The translations under genes were made by a program, and so were the position numbers. This document shows positions 51,296 through 59,658 of a DNA stretch of 64,000 nucleotides, in pieces. Location: contig JAPWKE010000003.1 of assembly GCA_028283655.1 (NCBI GenBank), positions 1,860,001-1,924,000 on the forward strand. The letters are read 5' to 3'. The DNA is from Acidobacteriaceae bacterium (lineage in GTDB: Bacteria > Acidobacteriota > Terriglobia > Terriglobales > Acidobacteriaceae). The first letter of the stretch is position 1, and each line of letters opens with the position of its first letter. The notes beneath the pieces were generated by a model. It did no database searches. It had not been told where the DNA came from and saw only the letters and a list, made by a program, of their open reading frames with translations.

Positions 51296-51650
51296 CTGTA
51301 CCATCACCTTTCGCCGGCGAAAGCCGAATGGAAGGCCTCACCCGCTACGCTCTAAAATCAAGCGCAGGAAAGACGATCCGCGCCTCCGGAAAAGACCCAT
51401 ACTGCGACCGGAAACGCTCTGTTTGAGAAATCAGTTGGGTTTACTCTACAACACCGTAACCGCCTTGCTCGTTTTCCACGCACCCGGAACCGCCCCACCC
51501 CCGTCAAAACAACTGTCAGCGCATGAGGCGTGTCCAAGGCTGGACGCTCCGCAACCTCCTCTGCGACAATCCGTTTCAGTCACAAGCCGGTTCTAGCGTT
51601 GTCCCTCCAGCCCGACGCCACAATCGCAAGTCCCCCTTCAGGAGCATCAA
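51296..51650. other. 355-bp intergenic region between divergent amtB and neuB-like genes
   Basis: No gene is visible. The region must contain the promoters of both divergent operons. The only clear element is the palindrome at 51308-51323. I saw no convincing sigma-54 -24/-12 element for nitrogen control. Confidence 0.65.
51308..51323 (-). promoter_or_regulatory. Palindrome adjoining the amtB ribosome-binding site
   Basis: CTTTCGCCGGCGAAAG is a perfect 16-bp palindrome whose minus-strand 3' edge supplies the first bases of the AGGTGAT ribosome site. In RNA it could form a hairpin that limits ribosome access, or in DNA it could be an operator. Confidence 0.55.
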
Positions 51651-52526
51651 ATGAAGACCGTCAAGATCGGAAACCGCGAGCTCGGCCCGGGTCATCCTTG
51701 CTACGTCATCGCCGAAATCGGCATCAATCACAACGGCGATATCGACCTCGCCAAGCGCCTCATCTCCGTTGCCGTGGCCGCCGGTTGCGACGCCGTCAAG
51801 TTCCAGAAGCGCACCGTTGAAGTCGTCTACACCGAGAAGGAACTCTCCACTCCGCGCCCCAACCCGTTCGGTGAAACCAACGGCGACCTGAAGCGCGGCC
51901 TCGAGTTCGACGAGCACGACTACGCTGAAATTCAGTCCTTCTGCAAGCAGGTCAAGATCGACTGGTTCGTCTCTCCGTGGGATGAAGCCTCCGTCGACTT
52001 CATGGAGCAGTTCGACACCCCCGTCTACAAGATCGCCTCCGCCTCGCTGACCGATGACAACCTGCTCCGCCACATCCGCAAGACCGGCAAGCCCGTCATC
52101 GCGTCCACCGGCATGAGCACCTACGCCGAAATCGACCACGCCGTCGAAGTCCTCGGCAAGGACAATCTCATCCTCATGCACACCACCTCCACCTACCCGG
52201 CGAAGTACGAGCAGCTCAACCTGAAGGCCATTCCCTCCATGATCGAGCGCTACGACATCCCCGTCGGCTACTCCGGCCACGAAACCGGCATCCCCACCTC
52301 CGTGGCCGCCTCCGTGCTCGGTGCCTGCTGCGTCGAGCGCCACATCACCATGGACCGCGCCATGTGGGGCTCTGACCAGGCCGCTTCGCTGGAGCCAAAC
52401 GGCATCAGCCGCCTCGTCCGCGACATTCGCCTCTGCGAACAGTCCATGGGCGACGGCGTCAAGAAGGTCTACGACGAAGAAGTTCCCGTGATGAAGAAGC
52501 TTCGCCGCGTCGGCGCTGCAGTCTAA
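51651..52526 (+). CDS. NeuB-like sialic/nonulosonic acid synthase without SAF domain
   Basis: The 291-aa TIM-barrel protein condenses phosphoenolpyruvate with a sugar aldehyde in its family. Motifs include YVIAEIGINHNGDIDLAKRL, AVKFQKR, YKIASASLTD, VIASTGMS, LMHTTSTYP, VGYSGHETG and CCVERHITMDRAMWGSDQ. Typical NeuB/NeuB-like proteins are about 330-360 aa with a C-terminal antifreeze-like SAF domain; here the chain ends right after the barrel. It may therefore act on a different sugar. A KdsC-like phosphatase, which would suit a 9-phosphate product, lies 1.3 kb downstream on the same strand. Confidence 0.88.
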   Translation: MKTVKIGNRELGPGHPCYVIAEIGINHNGDIDLAKRLISVAVAAGCDAVKFQKRTVEVVYTEKELSTPRPNPFGETNGDLKRGLEFDEHDYAEIQSFCKQVKIDWFVSPWDEASVDFMEQFDTPVYKIASASLTDDNLLRHIRKTGKPVIASTGMSTYAEIDHAVEVLGKDNLILMHTTSTYPAKYEQLNLKAIPSMIERYDIPVGYSGHETGIPTSVAASVLGACCVERHITMDRAMWGSDQAASLEPNGISRLVRDIRLCEQSMGDGVKKVYDEEVPVMKKLRRVGAAV

Positions 52527-52549
52527 CGCACCGTTCCACTGGAAAAAAG

Positions 52550-52581
52550 AAACGGCGTCCGGAACACTCCGGACGCCGTTT
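52550..52581. terminator. Bidirectional terminator between neuB-like and diguanylate cyclase genes
   Basis: AAACGGCGTCCGGA (52550-52563) pairs with TCCGGACGCCGTTT (52568-52581), loop ACAC. The minus strand continues into TTTCTTTTTT, so it is strongest for the cyclase gene. Confidence 0.85.
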
Positions 52582-52610
52582 CCATTCCCACACATGTCTT
52601 CGCGAAGGTG

Positions 52611-53756
52611 TTACAGGGCAAGCTCCGGCGACGCCGCTGCACTGCGAAGCTGCTTCCTGCGATACAGGTCAATATCGCTCGCGTGAACAAGCTCCGCATA
52701 GCTGCTCTCGGCCCGCGGAACCGTTGTGTAACGACCAATAGAGACCGACAGAGCATACCGCGACTTGTCATGCGTGCGCAGATCGAGCTGACTCATCTCT
52801 TCATCGATACGGCGAATAACACGGTCCGCTATTTCTTCAGAAGAGTCGACCAGCAGCAGCATAAACTCGTCACCGCCCGTCCGAACGGCGAGGTCCTGCA
52901 TCCTGATCGCACGCTTCAGCACCGACGAAACACCCAGCAGGGCGGCGTCCCCGATCATGTGTCCATACTTGTCATTGATGATCTTGAATTGATCGATGTC
53001 CACGGTCAGCAACGTGAGCGGCACAGCCTTGCGAGCAGCCCAGGCCAGCTCCCGTGGTGCCATCAGCTCAAGCGCCCGGCGGTTCAACAGCCCCGTCAGC
53101 GGATCGGTCATCGCCAGCGCACTCAACTCGCCACGCGTACGCTGCATGTCCATCCACAGGAAGCAGAGACACATCCCTGCAATCAGCACAACACCCGTCC
53201 AGCGAACATTCCCTGGCATATGCGCGCCTCGCAGCGTCGCAACAAGGAACAGGAGGCTGTTCACAATGTGCGCAAGAAACAGCCCGGCCATCGTCCGTGC
53301 AGGGATCAGAATCTCCGGCCTCTTTGCCTTGAACAGCAGAACCACGAGGGGAGCCAGGAACAGAGGCATCGCAATGGACGCAACCAGAATTCGACGGGCC
53401 AGGAACGGGATGTCGCAGGTGTAATACGCCAGCGCTCCCGTCGTGATCACGGTAAGCACGATGTAGTACGGGATAACGCGCCCCGGGTACTCCACCAGAA
53501 GGGCGACCGCCTTGCCAAGGCATACAACCATCAGGAGGAAGAAGAAATTACCTGCCACGATCGTGAAAATTGGTGGCCACACGTCCCGGAACGACAACAG
53601 CCCCAGACCCAGCGCACCGAGCATGGTGCCGACAAAAAACCAGCGAATGCTCGCGTTTGCATCAGGCATGCGGCTTGTCTGATGTGCCAGTAGCACCACC
53701 AGTCCAAGTACGAGCAGCATGCACGATTGCAGTTGTAATACAGAATGAATATCCAT
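52611..53756 (-). CDS. Membrane-bound diguanylate cyclase (GGDEF)
   Basis: The 381-aa protein has about six membrane helices (1-205) followed by a GGDEF domain (about 215-370) starting at MTDPLTGLLNRRALE. The active-site motif is intact (RTGGDEF), and the product-inhibition site RMQD lies five residues before it. It makes cyclic di-GMP, which controls exopolysaccharide and biofilm genes. It lies antisense between two sugar-cluster genes, so its placement may be linked to surface polysaccharide control. The membrane sensor domain is of unknown specificity. Confidence 0.93.
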   Translation of the reverse strand: MDIHSVLQLQSCMLLVLGLVVLLAHQTSRMPDANASIRWFFVGTMLGALGLGLLSFRDVWPPIFTIVAGNFFFLLMVVCLGKAVALLVEYPGRVIPYYIVLTVITTGALAYYTCDIPFLARRILVASIAMPLFLAPLVVLLFKAKRPEILIPARTMAGLFLAHIVNSLLFLVATLRGAHMPGNVRWTGVVLIAGMCLCFLWMDMQRTRGELSALAMTDPLTGLLNRRALELMAPRELAWAARKAVPLTLLTVDIDQFKIINDKYGHMIGDAALLGVSSVLKRAIRMQDLAVRTGGDEFMLLLVDSSEEIADRVIRRIDEEMSQLDLRTHDKSRYALSVSIGRYTTVPRAESSYAELVHASDIDLYRRKQLRSAAASPELAL

Positions 53757-53820
53757 GAGAGCAGATACAGTCTAGATGCTCCCGACGCCAGAAACTAAAG
53801 AAACCGCATACACTTGCCCC

Positions 53821-54363
53821 ATGCCGTTGGACGAACGACTCCGCAACCTCACCGCCGTCGCCTTTGACGTCGATGGTGTCCTCACCGATGGGCGCCTCAC
53901 CTGGACCGCAGGCTCTGCCGAAGAAGCAAAGAGCTTCGCCTTCAACGACATCATGGGCATCTCGCTTCTTCGCCGCCTCGGCATCAAGCTCGCGCTGATC
54001 TCCGGCGAGCCATCTCCTCTCGTAGACCGCTACGCCGAGAAGCTGCGCCTCCACTTCGTCCGCAAAGGAACACGCGACAAGGCCACCGCCCTGCGCGACT
54101 TCGCCGACACATTCTCCCTCGACCTCTCCACCACCGCCTTCTTCGGAGACGACGTCAACGACCTCTTCGCCATGGACATCGCAGGCCTCTCCTGCTGCCC
54201 GGCCAACGCCGCCGCCGAAGTCCGCGAGTACATCGCCGCAGCCGGTGGCTTCATCGCTCCCAACGATGGTGGGGCCGGTGCCGTCCGCGACTTTGCCGAC
54301 GCCATCCTCAAAGCCCGTAACCTCCGCGGCCGAGACGTCTTCCTTCTTCATCCGCCCGAGTAA
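53821..54363 (+). CDS. KdsC/YrbI-like HAD phosphatase
   Basis: The 180-aa HAD-IIIA protein shows motif I AFDVDGVLTDG, motif II ISGE, the Lys-containing segment RDKATALRDFA and motif III FFGDDVNDLFAM. The family dephosphorylates 3-deoxy-octulosonate-8-P or 9-phosphates of nonulosonic acids. With the NeuB-like synthase in the same cluster, the latter role is likely. The start is the ATG at 53821 (MPLDERLRNL); an in-frame extension upstream overlaps the divergent promoter region. Confidence 0.88.
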   Translation: MPLDERLRNLTAVAFDVDGVLTDGRLTWTAGSAEEAKSFAFNDIMGISLLRRLGIKLALISGEPSPLVDRYAEKLRLHFVRKGTRDKATALRDFADTFSLDLSTTAFFGDDVNDLFAMDIAGLSCCPANAAAEVREYIAAAGGFIAPNDGGAGAVRDFADAILKARNLRGRDVFLLHPPE

Positions 54364-54441
54364 CCGGCCGCCTCGCTACCTCCGTCCCAACCCGATAGAC
54401 ACAGGCTGATAGCCCAAACCGACATCACAAACACCGAGATC

Positions 54442-56277
54442 ATGAAGCTTACCGATTACGTCTTCCAATTCGTCGCCGACAAAGGCGTCAAGCACGTCTT
54501 CCTCGTCACCGGCGGCGGTGCCATGCACCTCAACGCCTCGCTCGCGCAGAACGACCGCCTCGAAGCCATCTGCAACTCGCACGAGCAAGCCTCGGCCATG
54601 TGTGCCGAGAGCTACGCCAAGGCTGTCAACGACCTCGGTGTCTGCCTCGTCACCACCGGCCCCGGCGGCACCAACGCCGTCACCGGCGTAGCCGGCGCAT
54701 GGCTTGACTCCACGCCCACGCTCTTCCTCTCCGGCCAGGTCAAGCGCCCCGACCGCATGTTCGACGCCGTCACCGGCAAGCCCCTCGGCATGCGCCAGCT
54801 CGGTGTGCAGGAAGTCGACATCACCTCCATCGTCGCGCCCATCACCAAGTACGCGAAGGTCATCACCGAGCCGCTCGACATCCGTTACGAGCTCGAAAAG
54901 TGCTACTACCTCGCCATGAACGGCCGCCCCGGTCCCGTCTGGCTCGACATCCCGCTCGACGTACAGGCCGCTCCCATCCCCGAGCCCTCCGAGCTCCGCT
55001 CCTTCGACCCCAGCGAGCATGAAGCCGCACAGGCCAACGCCAACCTCAAGGACGAGGTCGCCCGCGTCGTCGCCGAACTGCAAAAAGCTGAGCGCCCCCT
55101 GCTCTTCGTCGGCAACGGCACCCGCCTCGCCAAGGCAGAATCGCTCTTCACCGAGCTGCGCCTGCTCCTCGACGTACCTACTGTAGCCACCTGGTGTGCG
55201 GCTGACCTCGTTCCCTCCGACGTCCCCACCTTCGTCGGCCGCCCCGGCAACGTCGCCGCTCGCGGTGCCAACTTCGCCCTGCAGAACTGCGACTTCCTGC
55301 TCGTCCTCGGTTCGCGCATGGACATGGCCATCACCGGCTACGCTCCACAGAACCTCGCGCGCGAGGCCCACAAGATCGCCGTCGACATTGACCCCTCCGA
55401 GCTTCAGAAGCTCTACCCGCACCTGCAGCAGCCCATCGTCTCCGACGCCCGGGCGTTCCTCACCGAACTCCTCGCTCAGCTCAAGGCCCTCAAAACTCCG
55501 CTCGACCACTCCCTCTGGACCGACTGGAACAACCGCGCCGCCGACTGGAAGGTCCGCTATGGCGTCGTCACCGACGAGCACCGCAAGCCCGAAGGCCTCG
55601 TCTCCATCTACAACCTTGCCGAGGTCATCGGCACCGAGTCCAAGCAGGAAGACAAGATCGTCTCCGGCTCCTCCGGCTCCGGCATCGAGATCTTCCTCCT
55701 CGCCTGCCCCACACGCAGCGGCCAACGCCTCTTCCACACCGCAGGCCTCGGCTCCATGGGCTACGGGCTCCCCATGGCGCTCGCCGTATGCATCGGCTCC
55801 AACCGCCAGCGCACCATCCTCGTCGATGGTGACGGCGGCTTCCAGTTCAACATTCAGGAGCTAGAAACCGCTCGCCGCCTCAACCTGCCCGTGAAGCTCT
55901 TCGTCCTCAACAACGACGGCTACGCTTCCATCCGCGCCTCGCAGCAGGCCTACTTCGGCAGCGCGCAGATCGGTGCCAACGCAGCCACCGGCCTCACCGT
56001 GCCAGACCTCTCGAAGATCGCCGCCAGCTATGGCATCGCCTCCGTCGTCATCGAAGACCAGACCAACCTCCGCGAAGACGTCCGCAAGGCCCTTGAGATC
56101 GACGGCCCAGTCGTCATCGACGTCCGCGTCATCCCCGACGAGATCCGCGCACCCCGCCTCCAGAGCTACCAGAAGGAAGACGGCAGCTTCGTCTCCAAGC
56201 CGCTCGAAGACCTCTTCCCCTTCCTCTCCCGCGAAGAGTTCCTCGAGAACATGATCATCAAGCCGCTCGAAGAGTAG
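54442..56277 (+). CDS. Thiamine-diphosphate-dependent enzyme (acetolactate synthase-like) of a sugar cluster
   Basis: The 611-aa protein has the three domains of the pyruvate-type ThDP family. The N-terminal PYR domain has FLVTGGGAMHLN and the cofactor-activating Glu in CNSHEQASAM; a central domain has PLLFVGNGTRLAKAE; the C-terminal PP domain has DGDGGFQFNIQEL and the NND of FVLNNDGYASIRA. It lies between a KdsC-like phosphatase and an RmlD-like reductase, so it probably acts on a sugar or keto acid and not in valine synthesis. Family members in polysaccharide loci add two-carbon branches to nucleotide sugars (YerE type). Substrate unknown. Confidence 0.85.
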   Translation: MKLTDYVFQFVADKGVKHVFLVTGGGAMHLNASLAQNDRLEAICNSHEQASAMCAESYAKAVNDLGVCLVTTGPGGTNAVTGVAGAWLDSTPTLFLSGQVKRPDRMFDAVTGKPLGMRQLGVQEVDITSIVAPITKYAKVITEPLDIRYELEKCYYLAMNGRPGPVWLDIPLDVQAAPIPEPSELRSFDPSEHEAAQANANLKDEVARVVAELQKAERPLLFVGNGTRLAKAESLFTELRLLLDVPTVATWCAADLVPSDVPTFVGRPGNVAARGANFALQNCDFLLVLGSRMDMAITGYAPQNLAREAHKIAVDIDPSELQKLYPHLQQPIVSDARAFLTELLAQLKALKTPLDHSLWTDWNNRAADWKVRYGVVTDEHRKPEGLVSIYNLAEVIGTESKQEDKIVSGSSGSGIEIFLLACPTRSGQRLFHTAGLGSMGYGLPMALAVCIGSNRQRTILVDGDGGFQFNIQELETARRLNLPVKLFVLNNDGYASIRASQQAYFGSAQIGANAATGLTVPDLSKIAASYGIASVVIEDQTNLREDVRKALEIDGPVVIDVRVIPDEIRAPRLQSYQKEDGSFVSKPLEDLFPFLSREEFLENMIIKPLEE

Positions 56278-56294
56278 CTCCCCCGCAACCCCGC

Positions 56295-56322
56295 GGACGC
56301 TCCCAACGGGGAGCGTCCCTTT
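56295..56322 (+). terminator. Intrinsic terminator after the ThDP enzyme gene
   Basis: GGACGCTCCC (56295-56304) pairs with GGGAGCGTCC (56309-56318), loop AACG, followed by CTTT. It may separate the downstream reductase-GtrA-GT2 unit. Confidence 0.7.
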
Positions 56323-56422
56323 CTCCTCGCAAGCGACGCATTCCCATACCGCCTTTTCCGCCCTTCTGCATCCAAACGAAGAGCAAACGCGGCACCATTA
56401 CACTGTTCCCAGGAATTCTTTG

Positions 56423-57313
56423 ATGACTCAATCCATCGGCACCGTTCTCGTCGTCGGCTCCACCGGCCAGCTTGGCACCGCTCTCTGCGCTCAACTCGGC
56501 TCGCGCGCGATCCCTGCCGCCCGACGCCAGCTCACGCCCGAAACCGTGCACGCCGACCTCGAACAGCTCGCCGCGGACCCTGCCGCCGCCGAGCGCCTCA
56601 TCGCCGAGCACAAGCCCTCCGCCGTAATCTGCGCCGCCGGCGCCACCGACGTCGAGCGCTGCGAGTCCGACAACGCCTGGGCCTCCGCCGCCAACCACCT
56701 CGGCCCGCTCGCGCTCGCTCGCGCCGCCCGCAACATCCCCTTCGCCTTCCTCTCCACCGACTACGTCTTCGACGGCGCCGCCGGGCCCTACGCAGAAACC
56801 GACGCCACCCGTCCGCTCTCCGTCTACGGCCGCACCAAGCTCGAAGGCGAACTCGCCGTACTCGACGAGCACCCCAGTGCGCTCGTCCTCCGCACCACCA
56901 CCGTCTACGGCCCCGACCCGCAAAAGAAGAACTTCCTCTACACCCTCAGTCGGGTCCTCAACTCCGGCGGCACCATGCGCTGCCCCACCGACCAGCTCGC
57001 CACACCCACCCACGTCGAAGACCTCGCCACCGCCACGCTCGCGCTTCTGGAGCAAGGCTCCGCCGGCCTCGTCCACGTCGCCGGTCCAGAGTTCCTCTCC
57101 CGCTACGACTTCGCCCTGCAGGCCTGCGACATCCTCGGCCTCGACACCACAAACGTCGTCGCGCTCACCACGCCTGAGCTCAACCAGAAAGCCGATCGCC
57201 CGCTCCTCGGCGGCCTCCGCATCGACACCCTCAACGATCTGCTCGGCCGCAGGATCATGCGCTCCCCCGCCGAAGGCATCCTGAGCTGGAAAGAGTCCCT
57301 GGCCGCCGGATGA
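56423..57313 (+). CDS. RmlD-like NAD(P)-dependent sugar-nucleotide reductase
   Basis: The 296-aa extended SDR protein has the nucleotide-binding GSTGQLGTALCAQL, the conserved STDYVFDGAAGPYAETD of dTDP-4-dehydrorhamnose reductases, the catalytic pair in YGRTKLEGE, and the late PTHVEDLATATLALLE. Start is ATG at 56423 behind AGGA. It reduces a 4-keto sugar nucleotide in the family; no rmlABC genes are near, so the true substrate may differ. The GtrA gene overlaps its stop (ATGA). Confidence 0.87.
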   Translation: MTQSIGTVLVVGSTGQLGTALCAQLGSRAIPAARRQLTPETVHADLEQLAADPAAAERLIAEHKPSAVICAAGATDVERCESDNAWASAANHLGPLALARAARNIPFAFLSTDYVFDGAAGPYAETDATRPLSVYGRTKLEGELAVLDEHPSALVLRTTTVYGPDPQKKNFLYTLSRVLNSGGTMRCPTDQLATPTHVEDLATATLALLEQGSAGLVHVAGPEFLSRYDFALQACDILGLDTTNVVALTTPELNQKADRPLLGGLRIDTLNDLLGRRIMRSPAEGILSWKESLAAG

Positions 57314-57819
57314 TCCGCACCACCGCCCAGCCCCGGCTCTGGCACCGCGCCAAAGACCTCTTCCCTCCAGGACAGGTCCTGCGCTACCTCGCCGTCGGCG
57401 TCGTAAATACCCTCTTCGGCTACGGACTCTTCGCGCTCACGCTCTACCTGCTCACACACGCGCTGCCCTCGCACTGGCTTGCGCTCACCGCCGTGCTGGC
57501 GTCCATCATCTCCACGCCGCTCAACATCACCATCTCGTACTTCAACTACAAGCTGTGGGTCTTCAAGACCCGCGGCAACCACCTGCAGGAGTGGCTCAAA
57601 GCTTTCGGCGTCTACGGCGTCAGCATGCTTCCCGGCCTGCTCGCGCTCTCTGCTCTCACCCGTCTCTTGCAATATGTCCTGCACAGCCATGAGCCCTTCG
57701 GCAAAGGCACCGCAGGCTACCTCGCCGGAGCCATCACCACCGGCTTCTCCGTCATCCTCGGCTTCATCGGACACCGCAAGGTCACCTTCCGCCAGAAGCC
57801 CTCAACGCCAGCCGACTGA
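57310..57819 (+). CDS. GtrA-family membrane protein
   Basis: The 169-aa protein has four membrane segments and the GtrA pattern: RYLAVGVVNTLFGYGLFALT near the N-terminus and NITISYFNYKLWVFKT in the second pair of helices, ending with GFSVILGFIGHRKVTF. GtrA proteins are thought to flip polyprenyl-phosphate-linked sugars. Its start overlaps the reductase stop by 4 bp, and the GT2 gene follows after 20 bp, matching the gtrA-gtrB pair of O-antigen modification systems. Confidence 0.9.
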   Translation: MIRTTAQPRLWHRAKDLFPPGQVLRYLAVGVVNTLFGYGLFALTLYLLTHALPSHWLALTAVLASIISTPLNITISYFNYKLWVFKTRGNHLQEWLKAFGVYGVSMLPGLLALSALTRLLQYVLHSHEPFGKGTAGYLAGAITTGFSVILGFIGHRKVTFRQKPSTPAD

Positions 57820-57839
57820 CTCGGCTACACTTACCCCCA

Positions 57840-58868
57840 GTGGCAGACAAGAAGACTATCTCCATCATCACGCCCTGTTTCAACGAGGAAGGCAACGTCC
57901 TGAACCTCTATAACCAGGTTCGCGACGTGATGACCCAGCTCAATGATCGCTACGACTACGAGCACATCTTCATCGACAACGCCTCGCGCGACAACACCGT
58001 CGCCATCCTGCGCCTGATCGCAGCCGAGGACCCCAACGTGAAGATCATTCGCAACTCGCGCAACTTCGGCCACATCCGTTCGCCCATCCACGGCCTCTTC
58101 CAGGCCCGTGGCGACGCCATGATCGGCATCGTCGCCGATCTGCAGGACCCGCCGCCCATGATTCTCGACCTCGTCCGCGAGTGGGAGAACGGAGCGTACT
58201 GCGTCATCGGCATCAAACGCACCAGTGAAGAAGCCTCGCTCATGTTCTGGCTCCGCAAGCAGTACTACCGGCTCGCCGAGCGTCTCTCCTCTATCGAAAC
58301 CATCCAGAACTACACCGGCTTTGGCCTCTACGACCGCAAGGTCGTCGATCTCGTGCGCTCCTTCGACGACCCCTACCCGTACTTCCGCGGTCTCATCGCC
58401 GAAATCGGCCTGCCCACCGTCAAGCTGCTCTACGACCAGCCCGCCCGCAAGTTCGGCGTCACCAAGAACAACTGGTACACGCTCTACGACATCGGCATGC
58501 TCGGCATCATCAACCAGTCGAAGGTACCGCTGCGTCTCGCCACCTTCGCCGGCTTCTTCGGTGCGGTCCTCTCGTTCCTCATCGCCTTCGGCTACCTCGC
58601 CGCCAAGCTCATCTTTTGGAACACCTTCACCGTCGGCGTCGCGCCCATGATCATCGGTGTCTTCCTCATGCTTTCCATCGTGCTCATCTGCCTCGGCATC
58701 ATGGGTGAGTACGTCGGCGCCATCTACACCCAGTTGCAGCACCGCCCCTACGCAGTTGAGCTCTTCCGCGAAAACTTTGACCACGGCTTCGGCCCCGCCC
58801 GATCCGCCCCCGTCACCCTGAACGGCCTCACCGCAGGCAATCCCCTCACAACACCCACCACCAAATAG
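57840..58868 (+). CDS. GtrB/DPM1-like polyprenyl-phosphate glycosyltransferase
   Basis: The 342-aa protein has a GT2 domain (ISIITPCFNEEGNVLNLYNQ, FIDNASRDNTV, GIVADLQDPP, YTGFGLYDRKVVD) and a C-terminal region with two membrane helices (about 235-295). It would transfer a sugar from a nucleotide donor to a polyprenyl phosphate. The start is GTG at 57840 without a strong ribosome site, fitting read-through from gtrA. Together with GtrA it forms a flippable lipid-linked sugar unit. The final acceptor could be made by a GT39-like enzyme such as the one at 28802. Confidence 0.9.
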   Translation: MADKKTISIITPCFNEEGNVLNLYNQVRDVMTQLNDRYDYEHIFIDNASRDNTVAILRLIAAEDPNVKIIRNSRNFGHIRSPIHGLFQARGDAMIGIVADLQDPPPMILDLVREWENGAYCVIGIKRTSEEASLMFWLRKQYYRLAERLSSIETIQNYTGFGLYDRKVVDLVRSFDDPYPYFRGLIAEIGLPTVKLLYDQPARKFGVTKNNWYTLYDIGMLGIINQSKVPLRLATFAGFFGAVLSFLIAFGYLAAKLIFWNTFTVGVAPMIIGVFLMLSIVLICLGIMGEYVGAIYTQLQHRPYAVELFRENFDHGFGPARSAPVTLNGLTAGNPLTTPTTK

Positions 58869-58894
58869 CCCTACCCCCTACTTCCTGGAGCTCC

Positions 58895-59506
58895 ATGATC
58901 GACCTCGTCAAAAAGCAACTGCAGCAATCCATCGACACCATGACCAAGGTCCTCGCGGACGACTCCATCCACGCCACCGTCGTGGAAGCCGGACGCATCA
59001 CCGCCGAAAGCATGAAGGCTGGCGGTAAGCTTCTCGTCTGTGGCAACGGCGGCTCCGCAGCAGACGCTCAGCACCTTGTCGCCGAGTTCGTCTCACGCCT
59101 CACCGTCGATCGTCCCGCGCTGCGCGCCATCGCGCTCACCACCGACACCAGCATCCTCACCGCCATCGGCAACGACTACCACTACGACAACGTCTTCGAA
59201 CGCCAGGTCGAAGCTCTCGGTCGCCCCGGTGACGTCCTGCTCGCCATCTCCACCTCCGGCAACTCGAAGAACTGCGTCAAGGCCCTCAAGCTTGCTCGCG
59301 AAATGGGCCTCCACACCGTCGCCTACACCGGCAACGACGGCGGAGCGATGAAGCCCCTCGCCGACCTGAACGTCATCATCCCCTCCTCCGTCACGATGAA
59401 CATTCAGGAGTCCCACATCGCCCTCGAGCACATCTACTGCATGATCGTCGAGCGCTTTTACTTCGGCGAAGGCTTCGGCAAGAAGCCCCAGCACCTCGCC
59501 GAATAA
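58895..59506 (+). CDS. gmhA: GmhA-like SIS-domain phosphoheptose isomerase
   Basis: The 203-aa SIS protein matches sedoheptulose-7-phosphate isomerases: KLLVCGNGGSAADAQHLVAE, FVSRLTVDRPALRAIALTTD, LLAISTSGNSKN, VIIPSSVTMNIQESHIALEH. GmhA makes D-glycero-D-manno-heptose-7-phosphate for LPS or S-layer sugars. It ends the surface-sugar cluster and follows the GT2 gene by 26 bp. No hldE or gmhB is in the window. Confidence 0.92.
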   Translation: MIDLVKKQLQQSIDTMTKVLADDSIHATVVEAGRITAESMKAGGKLLVCGNGGSAADAQHLVAEFVSRLTVDRPALRAIALTTDTSILTAIGNDYHYDNVFERQVEALGRPGDVLLAISTSGNSKNCVKALKLAREMGLHTVAYTGNDGGAMKPLADLNVIIPSSVTMNIQESHIALEHIYCMIVERFYFGEGFGKKPQHLAE

Positions 59507-59553
59507 CTCCTCACACGCTTTTCTTGCAGCAACCGATGCGATAGCGTGAAGCC

Positions 59554-59658
59554 ATGCCCCTTCGCGCTATCGCATTGCTGTTTGCCGCAGCCCCCTTCCC
59601 GGAGCCGAATTTTGCGAATCCGCTCAATCCACAGGCGCTGCTGAAAGACTGCAAGTGA
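59554..59658 (+). CDS. Possible small exported peptide coupled to the ankyrin gene
   Basis: A 34-aa frame (MPLRAIALLFAAAPFPEP...) has a signal-like N-terminus and ends in TGATG, overlapping the start of the ankyrin gene. Translational coupling would make biological sense, but the frame is short and lacks a clear ribosome site, so it may only be an accidental leader. Confidence 0.3.
   Translation: MPLRAIALLFAAAPFPEPNFANPLNPQALLKDCK

Noticed and set aside
54376..55737. 453-codon minus-strand frame over the ThDP enzyme gene
   Set aside because: Gly/Glu/Val-rich shadow with no motif; the plus-strand enzyme is clear.
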